Assembly: GCF_001898315.1 (NCBI RefSeq)
Contig: NZ_MKTQ01000014.1
Location: 347,087 to 411,086, forward strand
DNA: 64,000 nt
From: Microbacterium sp. 70-16
Lineage (GTDB): Bacteria; Actinomycetota; Actinomycetes; Actinomycetales; Microbacteriaceae
Direction: 5' to 3'
Shown: one piece after another, positions 38,074 to 48,062 of the stretch
How positions within the stretch are numbered: position 1 is the first letter of the stretch
Layout of the letters: every line of letters starts with the position of its first letter
Notes under the pieces: generated by a model
Seen by the model: only the letters and a program-made list of their open reading frames with translations
Database searches by the model: none
Told to the model about the DNA's origin: nothing
Translations under genes and position numbers: made by a program

Positions 38074-40133
38074 ATGGCCTCGCGGTCGAGCCGGTCGCTC
38101 GATGACACGATGAAATCGCGCCGCGGCGCGACATCGCTGCCCATGAGCAGCTCGAAGACGCCCGCGACAGCCTCGGCATCCTCCACCCGCACGCGGCGCA
38201 GCGTGCGACCGACGCGATCCATCGTCGTCGTCGCGAGCTGGTCGGCATCCATCTCGCCCAGGCCCTTGTAGCGCTGCACCGGCTCTTGCCAGCGGCGCCC
38301 GCTCTTCTGCACCTTCGCCAGGAGGGTGTGCAGCTCTTGCTCGGAGTACGTGTACACCGTCTCGTTGGGCTTGGAGCCCGGGTTGACGATGATCACGCGG
38401 TGCAGCGGCGGCACGGCGGCGTACACGCGCCCCGCCTCGATCAGCGGACGCATGTAGCGGAAGAACAGTGTCAGCAGCAGCGTGCGGATGTGCGCGCCGT
38501 CGACATCCGCGTCGCTCATCAGGATGATCTTGCCGTAGCGGGCGGCGTCGAGGTCGAACGAGCGGCCCGAGCCGGCCCCGATCGTCTGGATGATCGCCGC
38601 GCACTCGGCGTTGCTCAGCATGTCGCTGATCGACGCCTTCTGCACGTTGAGGATCTTGCCGCGGATCGGCAGCAGCGCCTGGAACTCGCTGTTGCGCGCG
38701 TGCTTTGCCGTGCCGAGCGCCGAGTCACCCTCGACGATGAACAGCTCGGACTGCGCCACGTCGTTCGTGCGGCAGTCCGCAAGCTTGACCGGCAGCGACG
38801 ACGACTCGAGGGCGTTCTTGCGCCGCTGCGTCTCTTTGTGGGTGCGCGCCGAGATGCGCGCCTTCATCTCGGAGACGACCTTGTCGAGCAGCAGCGCGGT
38901 CTGCGCCTTGTCGTCGCGCTTGGTCGACGCGAAGCGCGCGGTGAGCTCTTTCGTGACGACGTTCGCGACGATGTTGCGCACGGCCGGCGTGCCGAGGATC
39001 TCCTTCGTCTGACCTTCGAACTGCGGCTCAGGCAGTCGCACCGTCAGCACCGCCGTAAGGCCGGCGAGGATGTCGTCCTTCTCGAGCTTGTCGTTGCCCA
39101 CCTTGAGTCGACGTGCGTTCTGCTCGACCTGGGTGCGGATCACCTTCATGAGACCCTGCTCGAAGCCGGCCTGGTGGGTGCCGCCCTTCGGCGTGGCGAT
39201 GATGTTGACGAACGAGCGCGTCACGGTCTCATAGCCGGTGCCCCAGCGCAGGGCGATGTCGACGTCGCACGTGCGCTCGACCTCGGTGGGGACCATCGCG
39301 CCGCCGGGCTGCAGCACCGGCACGGTCTCGGTGAAGGTGCCCGCCCCGGTGAGGCGCCACGTGTCGGTGATGCCCGCGTCAGGGGCGAGGAAGTCCGAGA
39401 ACTCCGAGATCCCGCCGTCGTAGCGGAACGACGTGGTCGCGGCCGCGTCGCCGCGCTCGTCGGCGATGTCGATCTGCAGTCCCGGCACGAGGAAGGCGGT
39501 CTGACGCGCGCGCTGCTCGAGCTCGTCGAGGGCGAAGGTGGCATCCTTCGTGAAGATCTGCCGGTCGGCCCAGTAGCGGATGCGCGTTCCCGTGACGCCC
39601 TTCGCGGCCTTGCCGACGACGCGCAGCTCGGAGGCGCGCTCGAACGGCGTGAAGGCGGAGTCAGGACTGGGGCCCGCGAACACGCCGGGCTCGCCGCGGT
39701 GGAACGACATCGCGTACGTCTTGCCGCCGCGGTCGACCTCGACGTCCAGCCGCTCGCTCAGCGCGTTGACGACCGACGCGCCGACGCCGTGCAGACCACC
39801 GGATGCCGCGTACGACCCACCGCCGAACTTGCCGCCGGCGTGCAGCTTTGTGAAGACCACCTCGACACCGGTCAGACCCGTGCGCGGCTCGACATCGACG
39901 GGGATGCCGCGGGCACGGTCACGCACCTCGACACTGCCATCGGAATGCAGCACGATGTCGATGCGATCGCCGAAGCCGCCGAGCGCCTCATCGACCGCGT
40001 TGTCGATGATCTCCCACACGCAGTGCATGAGGCCGCGTGAGTCGGTCGACCCGATGTACATGCCCGGGCGCTTGCGGACGGCCTCCAGTCCTTCGAGCAC
40101 CTGAAGGTGATGGGCGGAATACTCGGCGGTCAC
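38064..40133 (-). CDS. parE: DNA topoisomerase IV subunit B-like (ParE/GyrB family)
   Basis: The ATPase subunit of a type IIA topoisomerase, 689 residues. The GHKL ATPase site has EIIDNAVDEAL (42-52) and GxHGVGASVVNALS near 110. The TOPRIM domain carries EGDSALG near 440 and the metal-binding DADVDGAHIRTLLL (near 520). It pairs with the subunit at 33203-35665. GTG 40133 begins TAEYSAHHLQVLEGLEAVRK as in relatives; GGAG is just upstream, and the frame is open to 40268. The C-terminus lies in a 20-bp tandem duplication. Confidence 0.93.
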   Translation of the reverse strand: MTAEYSAHHLQVLEGLEAVRKRPGMYIGSTDSRGLMHCVWEIIDNAVDEALGGFGDRIDIVLHSDGSVEVRDRARGIPVDVEPRTGLTGVEVVFTKLHAGGKFGGGSYAASGGLHGVGASVVNALSERLDVEVDRGGKTYAMSFHRGEPGVFAGPSPDSAFTPFERASELRVVGKAAKGVTGTRIRYWADRQIFTKDATFALDELEQRARQTAFLVPGLQIDIADERGDAAATTSFRYDGGISEFSDFLAPDAGITDTWRLTGAGTFTETVPVLQPGGAMVPTEVERTCDVDIALRWGTGYETVTRSFVNIIATPKGGTHQAGFEQGLMKVIRTQVEQNARRLKVGNDKLEKDDILAGLTAVLTVRLPEPQFEGQTKEILGTPAVRNIVANVVTKELTARFASTKRDDKAQTALLLDKVVSEMKARISARTHKETQRRKNALESSSLPVKLADCRTNDVAQSELFIVEGDSALGTAKHARNSEFQALLPIRGKILNVQKASISDMLSNAECAAIIQTIGAGSGRSFDLDAARYGKIILMSDADVDGAHIRTLLLTLFFRYMRPLIEAGRVYAAVPPLHRVIIVNPGSKPNETVYTYSEQELHTLLAKVQKSGRRWQEPVQRYKGLGEMDADQLATTTMDRVGRTLRRVRVEDAEAVAGVFELLMGSDVAPRRDFIVSSSDRLDREAIDA

Positions 40134-40327
40134 AATCTCCAAGCGTATCCAGGGTCTCGGACACGGGGGCGGCGACACACGCGGCGGGCGCCGCAGGGCC
40201 GTATTCCCGCCTCCGACAAACGTACGCGCACAGCGAAATGTGACCGGATCGCGGCATTCTCCCGGCATCCGCGTGGTTGTATGTGATGCAACCGCACCGC
40301 AACGGACGCACCAAGGAGGAACCCGAA

Positions 40328-40546
40328 ATGAGCATCTCGACCACCGCTGAGCCTGCCGTCCTCGAGTACCGCCTGACCGCCACGGATCGTTGCGACTCGT
40401 GCGGCGCCCAGGCCTACATCGCCGCCGAGGTCAACGGCAGCGAGCTTCTGTTCTGCGCCCACCACGGCCGCAAGTACGAAGAGAAGCTGCGCGCGATCGC
40501 CACCAGCTGGCACGACGAGACGGCCCGTCTGGCCGAAGCGCGCTGA
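40328..40546 (+). CDS. DUF7455 family small protein
   Basis: A 72-residue protein with a CDSCGAQAY zinc-knuckle-like pair (22-30) and CAHHGRKYEEKL (43-54). The four ligands Cys-Cys-Cys-His suggest a small metal-binding module. Homologues are found near sigA and parE in actinobacteria; function is unknown. AAGGAGG lies 8 nt before the ATG at 40328, which decides the start over the earlier in-frame ATG codons. Confidence 0.85.
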   Translation: MSISTTAEPAVLEYRLTATDRCDSCGAQAYIAAEVNGSELLFCAHHGRKYEEKLRAIATSWHDETARLAEAR

Positions 40547-40598
40547 GCCTCACCTTCTAGACTGGAGGGATCGTCTCCCCCAGTCCGGAAGGACTCTC

Positions 40599-41624
40599 AT
40601 GGCTTCGAGCGGACTCGCTCTCAACGACCGTCTGCGCTTCCTCTGGCAGCGCGCCCGCGGCTTCGACGTCGCCTCCGTGACGGAGCGCGCGCGCAAGACC
40701 GCGCGCATCCACGGCAAGAGCTACCCGCTCGTGCTCGTCGACATGCTGTGGTCGGCTGCGCGTCATCGCGTCGGCTTCAACGACTACATGGAGTTCGACT
40801 TCGCGATCCTCACGCGCGCGGAACGCGCGACGTGGGTCACCAGCCCGCTCGCGCTCGAGCTGTCGAAGAGGTACGACGACCCCGCGTACGTGCACCACTT
40901 CCACCACAAGACCGATTTCAACCGCCTGTTCGACCGCTACCTCGGCCGCGAGTGGCTCGACCTCGAGACCGCCGGCCCGGATGAGTTGCGCGCGTTCGCA
41001 CAGCGGCACCCCGTTCTCATCGGCAAGGAGCCCGTGAGCAAGTCGGGATTCGGTGTCAGCCGGTACGACACGACCGAGGTCACCGACTGGGCGGCTCTGC
41101 ACGCCGAGCTCGTTCAGCGGGGACAGACGCTCGTCGAGGAGCGCATCGAGCAGCATCCCACTCTCGAGGCGATCGCCCCGGGCACGGCCAACACGACTCG
41201 CGTGACGACGTTCGTCAAGGACGACGGCACGGTCGAGATCGTCAACATGGCGCAGAAGTTCGGGCGCGGCAAGGTCAGCGACCAGGGCGCCTTCGGCGGC
41301 TTCTACACCGCCCTGCACGAAGACGGCCGGGCGATGGGCATGGGCTACGACATCCACGGCGAGCTGTACGCGACCCACCCCGACACGGGTGCGACGATCG
41401 CCGACTTCCAACTGCCCGACATGGATGCCGTCCGTGCGCTCATCACCGAAGTCGCCCTCGTCGTGCCGCAGGTGCGCTACGTCGGGTGGGACATCGTCGC
41501 GACAGCGAAAGGCCCCGTGCTCGTGGAGGGCAACTGGGGCGCCGGGGTGTTCGAGAACAAGCCCACCGCCACGGGCATCCGCCACGGACACCTCCCCCGC
41601 TACCGCGCCGCGATGGGCTTCTGA
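40599..41624 (+). CDS. Sugar-transfer-associated ATP-grasp protein
   Basis: A 341-residue ATP-grasp enzyme resembling the family found beside polysaccharide biosynthesis genes. Motifs include KEPVSKSGFGVSRYD near 145, TLVEERIEQHP near 178, VSDQGAFGGFYTAL near 227 and the terminal metal-binding VEGNWGAGVFENKPT. ATP-grasp ligases join a carboxylate to an amine or thiol; the substrates are unknown here. Nothing nearby is an obvious pathway partner. AAGGA lies 6 nt before the ATG and TAGACT at 40557-40562 is a likely -10. Confidence 0.75.
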   Translation: MASSGLALNDRLRFLWQRARGFDVASVTERARKTARIHGKSYPLVLVDMLWSAARHRVGFNDYMEFDFAILTRAERATWVTSPLALELSKRYDDPAYVHHFHHKTDFNRLFDRYLGREWLDLETAGPDELRAFAQRHPVLIGKEPVSKSGFGVSRYDTTEVTDWAALHAELVQRGQTLVEERIEQHPTLEAIAPGTANTTRVTTFVKDDGTVEIVNMAQKFGRGKVSDQGAFGGFYTALHEDGRAMGMGYDIHGELYATHPDTGATIADFQLPDMDAVRALITEVALVVPQVRYVGWDIVATAKGPVLVEGNWGAGVFENKPTATGIRHGHLPRYRAAMGF

Positions 41625-41637
41625 GCCCGCGCTCCGC

Positions 41638-41719
41638 CGAGTGCGCCGGTTCGTGCCGACAACGCCCCTTCGGGCGCGCGCACTACCGGCGCACTCGACG
41701 TCAACCGGCGCACTCGACG
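41638..41719. repeat. Inverted and direct 14-16-bp repeats at a convergent junction
   Basis: CGAGTGCGCCGGTT (41638-41651) has a perfect inverted copy at 41703-41716. ACCGGCGCACTCGACG is directly repeated at 41685-41700 and 41704-41719. Together with the inverted copy, the three elements fill the gap between the ATP-grasp and CofE-like genes. Confidence 0.75.
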
Positions 41720-41747
41720 CGAACACTCGCGCCACGGCGCGCGCGGG

Positions 41748-42446
41748 TCAGTCGCGGCGGATGATGCCCAGCGGGGTGGACTGGTGGCCCTGACCCAGGG
41801 GATTATCGGCGAGGATGCGGACGAGCTGCTGCTCCCCCGGCTTGTCGAGGGTCGAGCCCAGGATGTTACCGCCGATGTCGTTGATGTCGACGACGGCGAC
41901 CTCCGCACCGCCACCCAGCAGCGCCTTCAGGCGCGCCGCGACGGCATCCGGCTCGGTCGGGCCCAGCACGACTGCCTTGTTGTACGGCGGGATCGTGCCA
42001 CTCGTGGGTCCGTCGATCGCACGCGCCTTGTCGCCCGCGATGCGGTAGAAGTCGCCACGCCGGCCGAACAGCTTCGTGACGGCGCTGACGGCGGCGGCGA
42101 ACAGGATGCGCGGCGTGCCGCACTCGCGCAGGGCCATCTCCATCGTCTCGGGCATGCCGAGGCCGATCCCATACGAGGTCTTCGTCACGTACTTCGACAG
42201 GAAGCGCGCGAGCGGGCGCGGCGTGATCTCGTCGAGCGTGAACGAACGACCCTGCGTGATCGCGACGATCTTCTCCGTCACGAACAGCGTGTCGCCGTCG
42301 CGGACCACGCCGCGCGCGTACTCCGAGATGAACGAGTCCAGGTCGTCGCCGGGCATGACGACACGCGTGCGGATCGGGATCCGCTTGAACGTGCCCGCGT
42401 CGATCGTGACCGACAGGACCTTGCCGTCGTTGGGAGCCTCGCTCAT
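41748..42446 (-). CDS. CofE-like (F420-0:L-glutamate ligase family) protein
   Basis: A 232-residue protein with the F420 ligase fold: [20 protein letters not shown] near 48-67, then [19 protein letters not shown] and [18 protein letters not shown] sequence ([14 protein letters not shown]). CofE adds glutamates to coenzyme F420-0; several relatives have other amide-forming roles. No other F420 gene is in the window, so the assignment stays at family level. The start overlaps the sigA stop by 4 nt, so the two genes are coupled, which is unusual for a metabolic enzyme. Confidence 0.7.
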   Translation of the reverse strand: MSEAPNDGKVLSVTIDAGTFKRIPIRTRVVMPGDDLDSFISEYARGVVRDGDTLFVTEKIVAITQGRSFTLDEITPRPLARFLSKYVTKTSYGIGLGMPETMEMALRECGTPRILFAAAVSAVTKLFGRRGDFYRIAGDKARAIDGPTSGTIPPYNKAVVLGPTEPDAVAARLKALLGGGAEVAVVDINDIGGNILGSTLDKPGEQQLVRILADNPLGQGHQSTPLGIIRRD

Positions 42447-43873
42447 TCGAGGTAGTCCCGCAGGGACTGCGAACGCGACGGGTGACGCAGCTTCGCCATC
42501 GTCTTCGACTCGATCTGGCGGATCCGCTCGCGGGTCACGCCGAACGTGTCGCCGATCTGGTCGAGCGTCTTGGGCTGACCGTCACCGAGGCCGAAGCGCA
42601 TGCGGATCACGCCCGCCTCGCGCTCGGACAGCGAGTCCAGCAGCGACTCGAGCTGACGCTGCAGCATCGTGAAGCCCACCGCATCTGCCGGCACGACCGC
42701 CTCGGTGTCCTCGATGAGGTCACCGAACTCGCTGTCGCCGTCCTCACCGAGCGGCGTGTGCAGCGAGATCGGCTCGCGGCCGTACTTCTGCACCTCGATG
42801 ACCTTCTCGGGGGTCATGTCCAGCTCGCGCGACAGCTCTTCGGGCGTGGGTTCGCGACCGAGGTCCTGCAGCATCTGCCGCTGCACGCGGGCGAGCTTGT
42901 TGATGACCTCGACCATGTGCACGGGGATGCGGATCGTGCGCGCCTGGTCGGCCATGGCACGGGTGATCGCCTGGCGGATCCACCAGGTCGCGTAGGTCGA
43001 GAACTTGAAGCCCTTCGTGTAGTCGAACTTCTCGACGGCACGGATCAGGCCCAGGTTGCCCTCCTGGATCAGGTCGAGGAACTGCATGCCACGACCCGTG
43101 TAGCGCTTCGCGAGCGACACGACGAGGCGCAGGTTCGCGCCCAGCAGGTGGCTCTTCGCACGCTGACCGTCACGGGCGACCCACTGCAGGTCGAGGCCCA
43201 GCTGCGACGACTTCTCGGCCGCCGTCATGTGCGAGAGCTTCTCTTCGGCGAACAGACCCGCCTCGATCCGCATTGCGAGCTCGACCTCTTCGGCCGCGTT
43301 CAGCAGCGGGACCTTGCCGATCTGCTTCAGATAGTCCTTGACCGGGTCGGCCGTGGCACCGGTGATCTGCGTCGAGTAGACCGGGACGTCATCCTCGTCG
43401 TTGGACGAGATGACGATCGCACCCGTGGGCAGCGGCTCAGAGAAGGCAGGCTTGGTCTGGCCTTCCTCGTCTTCGTCGTCTTCCTCGTCGTCAGCGGCGC
43501 CCTTGGCATCCTTCTTCGCGGGCGCAGTCTCGTCAGACTCGGTGTCGTCGTCGTCGGTCTCGTCGGCGTCGACGTCTTCGCCGTCGTCCTCGAGTTCGAC
43601 GTCGTCGTCCAGCTCTTCTTCGTCAGCGTCGGATGCCTTGCCGGATGCCTTCTTGGCGGTGGTCTTGGCGGCGGTGGTCTTCGCCGCAGCGGTCTTGGCC
43701 GCGGGAGCCTTCGCCGCAGCGCTCTTCGCGGGCGCCTTCTTCGCGGGGGCCTTCTTCGCCGGCGCCTTGGCATCCGCCGCGGGCGTCTGCACAGCGGTCT
43801 CGGTTGCGGCCTGGTCGACCACGTCGGTGTCGTCTGCCTTGCGTGTACGGGGGGTCTTCGTAACGGAAGTCAC
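42443..43873 (-). CDS. sigA: Primary RNA polymerase sigma factor
   Basis: The housekeeping sigma-70 factor (SigA/HrdB/RpoD type), 476 residues. The first 90 residues are lysine-alanine-proline rich ([14 protein letters not shown] type), then an acidic stretch follows (about 95-155), replacing region 1.1. Region 1.2 begins near 175 ([11 protein letters not shown]). Region 2.4 has [14 protein letters not shown], and region 4.2 ends [24 protein letters not shown] 43873 has AAGG 7 nt upstream; a longer frame to 43954 is unlikely to be used. It precedes the CofE-like gene with a 4-nt overlap. TTGACA near 43929 is a possible -35. Confidence 0.96.
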   Translation of the reverse strand: MTSVTKTPRTRKADDTDVVDQAATETAVQTPAADAKAPAKKAPAKKAPAKSAAAKAPAAKTAAAKTTAAKTTAKKASGKASDADEEELDDDVELEDDGEDVDADETDDDDTESDETAPAKKDAKGAADDEEDDEDEEGQTKPAFSEPLPTGAIVISSNDEDDVPVYSTQITGATADPVKDYLKQIGKVPLLNAAEEVELAMRIEAGLFAEEKLSHMTAAEKSSQLGLDLQWVARDGQRAKSHLLGANLRLVVSLAKRYTGRGMQFLDLIQEGNLGLIRAVEKFDYTKGFKFSTYATWWIRQAITRAMADQARTIRIPVHMVEVINKLARVQRQMLQDLGREPTPEELSRELDMTPEKVIEVQKYGREPISLHTPLGEDGDSEFGDLIEDTEAVVPADAVGFTMLQRQLESLLDSLSEREAGVIRMRFGLGDGQPKTLDQIGDTFGVTRERIRQIESKTMAKLRHPSRSQSLRDYLE

Positions 43874-44100
43874 GTCTCGCCTTTCACCGACGGGAGCCGT
43901 CGGGGTTTCGGACACTAGTAAGACCCTTGTCAAGTCCTGCGTCTTCCCGGGCATGGGATGACGCCGTCAAGACAACGGGTCGGTGTCCCATTGTCGCATA
44001 CCCCAGCCTGCGAACATGCGCAATGGCCGGAAGTGCGTTCTGCTCTCTCGTTACAACCGTCTGGCGGCGCCGGGCATTCCGCCCGAAGCGCCGCGACGGG

Positions 44101-45024
44101 TCAGCGCCAGCCGCGCTTGTCGTCGTCCGGGCGGCGATCGGCGAGGAAGCGCTCGAGCTCGGCGGCGAGCTCATCGGCACTCGGCAGGTCGCCCGTGTGG
44201 ATGATCGGCTGCGCGAGCGTCGACCCCGCCATATAGGAGTCGTAGCGATCCTCGAGGGTGCGCAGCATCGCCGTGAGCTCTTCATTGCCCTCGACCTGGT
44301 CATCGACCTTGGTGAGGTACTCGCGGTTCTCCTCGCGCACGCCGTCGGCATCGAAGACGAGACCTGTCGCGACTGACACGCTGTCCAGGCCCGCGATGGC
44401 AGCCGCCGGGTACTCGGTGTCGCCCAGGTAGTGCGGGACGAGCAGCACGAAGCCCGCCACAGGCATGCCACTCTGCGCGAAACGCAGTTCGAGCAGGTGG
44501 CCCATCGTGGCCGGAACCTGCGTGTGCGGCTTCCACACCGAGTGCGCCTCGGTCAGCTCGGTGCGCGTGCCGCTGACGGTCGTGCCAATGGGCCGCGTGT
44601 GGGGCACGGGCATCGGGATCGCGTGCACCCACGTGACCGTGGAGACCTGCAGGCCCTCCGCGAGACCGACGACGGTCTCAGCGAAGGCGTCCCATGCGAA
44701 GTCCGGCTCGTATCCGGCCAGCAGCACGAACGGCTGTCCGAGCGCGTCATGGGCGAGCGCGAGCTCCAGCCGCGGCGCGCGATAGTCGAGCAGGTGGTCG
44801 CCGTCGAAGGTGACCGTCGGGCGGCGGGCGCGGTAGTCCAGCAGGACGTCGGACGAGAACACCACGACCGGCGATGGCTCAAGGTCGTCGCGGAACAGTT
44901 CGATCATGCGCGAGACGGCGTTTCCGGCATCCGTGAATCCGGTCAGCGCGACGATCATCGGCAACCCCGCGGGGACGGGGGGCGCTGACGCAACACGCTC
45001 ATAGAGAGGACCGTTCAAGGGCAT
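44101..45024 (-). CDS. PAC2 family protein
   Basis: A 307-residue protein of the PAC2 (proteasome assembly chaperone 2) family common in actinobacteria. The N-terminal part has LPMIVALTGFTDAGNAVSRMIE near 22-43, then FDGDHLLDYRAPRL near 82. The C-terminal helical tail ends charged. Function in bacteria is unsettled; there is no proteasome gene nearby. ATG 45024 is chosen because TACAGT lies 6 nt upstream, a leaderless start, and the frame upstream to 45087 is unsupported. Confidence 0.85.
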   Translation of the reverse strand: MPLNGPLYERVASAPPVPAGLPMIVALTGFTDAGNAVSRMIELFRDDLEPSPVVVFSSDVLLDYRARRPTVTFDGDHLLDYRAPRLELALAHDALGQPFVLLAGYEPDFAWDAFAETVVGLAEGLQVSTVTWVHAIPMPVPHTRPIGTTVSGTRTELTEAHSVWKPHTQVPATMGHLLELRFAQSGMPVAGFVLLVPHYLGDTEYPAAAIAGLDSVSVATGLVFDADGVREENREYLTKVDDQVEGNEELTAMLRTLEDRYDSYMAGSTLAQPIIHTGDLPSADELAAELERFLADRRPDDDKRGWR

Positions 45025-45030
45025 GCATCC

Positions 45031-45036
45031 ACTGTA
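45031..45036 (-). promoter_or_regulatory. -10 box for leaderless PAC2 gene
   Basis: TACAGT on the minus strand is 6 nt from the ATG at 45024. Confidence 0.5.
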
Positions 45037-45133
45037 CGAGCCGCGCACGGGCGCGCGGCCGAGTCGCGCTGACAGCGAACACGGCATCCCACACTCGCCG
45101 CGTTTTCGTCGGACCCGGCGTACGCGGCAAACC

Positions 45134-45139
45134 TAGGAT
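45134..45139 (+). promoter_or_regulatory. -10 box for leaderless pepA
   Basis: TAGGAT is 7 nt before the ATG at 45147 and overlaps the in-frame ATG at 45138, which would then lie inside the promoter. This favours 45147 as the start. Confidence 0.55.
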
Positions 45140-45146
45140 GGGTCGC

Positions 45147-46631
45147 ATGGCGTTTCCCGAGTTGTCCACGTCCACCGCTGCCCTGCACTCGCCGGACGCC
45201 CAGACAGAAGTCGACGCGCTCGTGCTCGCGCTGCCGCCCCTCGACGAAGCCGAGGTGGCGCTGGCGGAGTGGCCGGGTCTCGCGGCAGCCCTGACCGGCA
45301 TCGGCTTCACGGGTGCCCTCGCGACGGTGAGTCGGGTGCACGCGCCGGATGCCACGGAGCTGCCCCTCGTCGTCGTGGGCACGGGCACACAGCCGGGCGC
45401 CGCCGCTGTGCGTGATGCCGTCGGCGCCGCCGTGCGCACGACGACCGGATTCGCACGCCTGGCCGTCGCTGCCCCTGCCGCCGATGACGCCCTGTGGAGC
45501 GCGGCTGCTGAGGGTGCGCTGCTGGGCGGCTACCGCTTCGACGACTACAAGAAGCAGAGCACGGGATCTGCGCGTGCCGAGCAGGTTCGCCTGCACTGGT
45601 CGCAGCCCGCGGACGACGCACAGATCGCCCACGCCGGTGCGGTCGCCGCCGCCGCCGCACTCGTGAAAGACCTCGTCAACACCCCCGCGCAGTGGCTGGG
45701 CCCGCGGGACGTCGCCGACGCGGCGATCGCGTCGCTCGCGGACCTGCCCGTGACCGTGACCGTCCTCGATGAGACGGCTCTGGCTGAGCAGGGGTACGGC
45801 GGCATCCTCGGTGTCGGCCAGGGGTCGGTCCGCCCGCCGCGCCTCGTGCACCTCGACTACGCGCCGGACGGCGCCGACCGCCACATCGCCCTGGTCGGCA
45901 AGGGCATCACGTTCGACACCGGCGGCCTGTCGCTGAAGCCGCCGGCATCCATGGTCGGCATGAAGTACGACATGGCCGGTGCCGCGACTGTGCTCGCCGT
46001 CGTGCGCGCGGCCGCGCAGCTCGGTCTGCCGGTGCGCGTGTCGGGCTGGATGTGCGTCGCCGAGAACATGCCCTCGGGGTCGGCGCTGCGCCCCGGCGAC
46101 GTCGTCCGCATCGCCGACGGCACCAGCGTGGAAGTGCTCAACACGGATGCCGAAGGGCGCGTCGTCCTCGCCGACGGGCTCGTGGCCGCGAGCCGCACCT
46201 CACCCGACGTGATCGTCGACGTGGCGACGCTCACAGGAGCGATCATCGTCGCGCTGGGCCACCGACACACCGGCGTGATGGGTGACACTGACGCTGTGGC
46301 CGCCTATCTCTCCGCTGCCGATCGCGCCGACGAGCTCGCGTGGCATCTGCCGCTGCCGGCGTACATGGAAGAGGAGCTGGACTCCCCCATCGCCGATCTG
46401 CAGAACGCGAAGATCGGCGACACCTCGGGCGGCTCGCTGTTCGCCGGCCTGTTCCTGCAGCACTTCATCGGACGCACGTCGGAGGAGGATGACGCTCCGC
46501 GCATCCCCTGGGTGCATCTCGACATCGCCGGCAGCGGCACGGCCCGTGCCGCGAGCGGCGCGACCGACAAGGGACCGACCGCGGCGACCGTCCGGTCGCT
46601 GCTGGAGTTCGTGCAGAAGGGTGGGCGATGA
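45147..46631 (+). CDS. pepA: Leucyl aminopeptidase (M17)
   Basis: A cytoplasmic aminopeptidase of 494 residues. The two-metal active site is in the C-terminal half: GKGITFDTGG near 252 (catalytic Lys), DMAGAATVLAV, and NTDAEGR near 331 (the family signature). The N-terminal domain (1-160) is diverse. The stop overlaps the lpd ATG by 4 nt, so these genes are coupled although their functions differ. Confidence 0.94.
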   Translation: MAFPELSTSTAALHSPDAQTEVDALVLALPPLDEAEVALAEWPGLAAALTGIGFTGALATVSRVHAPDATELPLVVVGTGTQPGAAAVRDAVGAAVRTTTGFARLAVAAPAADDALWSAAAEGALLGGYRFDDYKKQSTGSARAEQVRLHWSQPADDAQIAHAGAVAAAAALVKDLVNTPAQWLGPRDVADAAIASLADLPVTVTVLDETALAEQGYGGILGVGQGSVRPPRLVHLDYAPDGADRHIALVGKGITFDTGGLSLKPPASMVGMKYDMAGAATVLAVVRAAAQLGLPVRVSGWMCVAENMPSGSALRPGDVVRIADGTSVEVLNTDAEGRVVLADGLVAASRTSPDVIVDVATLTGAIIVALGHRHTGVMGDTDAVAAYLSAADRADELAWHLPLPAYMEEELDSPIADLQNAKIGDTSGGSLFAGLFLQHFIGRTSEEDDAPRIPWVHLDIAGSGTARAASGATDKGPTAATVRSLLEFVQKGGR

Positions 46632-47998
46632 CCGAGCACACGGCAGACCTCGTGGTCCTCGGCGGAGGCAGCGGTGGCTACGCCGCCGCGATCCGCGCGT
46701 CCGAGCTCGGCAAGAGCGTCGTGCTGATCGAGCAGGACAAGGTCGGCGGCACGTGCCTGCACCGCGGCTGCATCCCGACCAAGGCGCTCCTGCACACGGC
46801 GGAGGTCGCCGACCACGTGCGGGATGCCGCGAAGGTCGGCGTCGGCGCGAGCTTCACCGGCATCGACCCCGCCGCCGTCACGGCGTACCGCGAGGGCATC
46901 GTGGCGAAGAAGTTCAAGGGCCTCGAGGGTCTGCTCAAGGCCCGCGGGATCACGGTCGTCACCGGGAGCGGCCGGCTGCTGGCCGACCACGGCGTCGCGG
47001 TCGGCGACGACGTCTATCGCGGGACCGACGTCATCCTCGCGACCGGGTCGTACAGCCGATCGCTGCCTGGTCTCGAGCTCGGCGGTCGCGTCCTCACCAG
47101 CGAGGGTGCGCTCGCGCTCGAGGTCGTGCCCGACCGTGTCGTCATCCTCGGCGGCGGTGTGATCGGCGTCGAGTTCGCGAGCGTGTGGCGCTCCTTCGGC
47201 GCCGAAGTGACGATCGTCGAGGCGCTCGATCACCTCGTCCCCAACGAAGACCTCGCACTGAGCAAGGGCCTCGAGCGCGCGTTCCGCAAACGCGGCATCA
47301 CGGCGAAGCTCGGCATCCGCTTCGCGGGCGTGACGCAGTCGGATGCCGGTGTGCAGGTCTCGCTCGAAGACGGCTCGACGATCGACGCCGACTACCTGCT
47401 GGTGGCGGTCGGCCGCGGCCCCGCGACGGCAGACCTCGGCTTCGAGGACGCCGACGTCACCCTGGACCGCAGCTTCGTCACGGTGGACGAGCGCCTGCAG
47501 ACCTCCGCTGCGCACGTCTGGGCGGTCGGCGACATCGTCCCGGGGCTGCAGCTCGCGCACCGCAGCTTCCAGCAGGGGATCTTCGTGGCCGAGCAGATCG
47601 CCGGCCTGTCGCCTGTCGCCGTCGCCGAGACCTCTATTCCGCGCGTGATCTACAGCAGTCCGGAAGTGGCATCCGTGGGCCTCACCGAAGCGCAGGCGCG
47701 CGAGAAGCACGGCGATGCCGTCGCCACGACCGAGTTCAACCTCGCGGGAAACGGCAAGAGCGAGATCATCGGCACGGCGGGTCTCGTCAAGGTCGTCCGC
47801 GTCACGGACGGCCCCATCGTGGGCGTGCACCTGCTGGGCGACCGGGTCGGCGAGCTCATCACCGAGGGGCAACTCGCGGTCGGCTGGGAAGCCCACCCCG
47901 AAGACCTCGCGCCGCTCATCCACGCACACCCCACGCAGAGCGAGGCGCTCGGCGAAGCGTTCCTCGCCCTCGCCGGCAAGCCCCTGCACGCACTCTGA
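46628..47998 (+). CDS. lpd: Dihydrolipoyl dehydrogenase
   Basis: The E3 subunit that reoxidises dihydrolipoamide with NAD+. The 456-residue flavoprotein has the FAD motif LGGGSGG (11-17), the redox-active disulfide Cys43/Cys48 (GGTCLHRGCIPTK), the NAD motif ILGGGVIGVEFA near 176, and the His434/Glu439 dyad (HAHPTQSE). It is coupled to pepA upstream and lies 64 nt before sucB, with which it works. E1 is not in the window. Confidence 0.95.
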   Translation: MTEHTADLVVLGGGSGGYAAAIRASELGKSVVLIEQDKVGGTCLHRGCIPTKALLHTAEVADHVRDAAKVGVGASFTGIDPAAVTAYREGIVAKKFKGLEGLLKARGITVVTGSGRLLADHGVAVGDDVYRGTDVILATGSYSRSLPGLELGGRVLTSEGALALEVVPDRVVILGGGVIGVEFASVWRSFGAEVTIVEALDHLVPNEDLALSKGLERAFRKRGITAKLGIRFAGVTQSDAGVQVSLEDGSTIDADYLLVAVGRGPATADLGFEDADVTLDRSFVTVDERLQTSAAHVWAVGDIVPGLQLAHRSFQQGIFVAEQIAGLSPVAVAETSIPRVIYSSPEVASVGLTEAQAREKHGDAVATTEFNLAGNGKSEIIGTAGLVKVVRVTDGPIVGVHLLGDRVGELITEGQLAVGWEAHPEDLAPLIHAHPTQSEALGEAFLALAGKPLHAL

Positions 47999-48062
47999 CA
48001 CCTGCCACCTGCGCGGGTCACTAAGCTAGAACAACATCGCACTTTCTGAAGGAGACACAGTC

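Noticed and set aside
40557..40598. Riboswitch or attenuator before the ATP-grasp gene
   Set aside because: GACTGG and CCAGTC can pair, but the leader of about 36 nt is too short for a known riboswitch and has no alternative structure.
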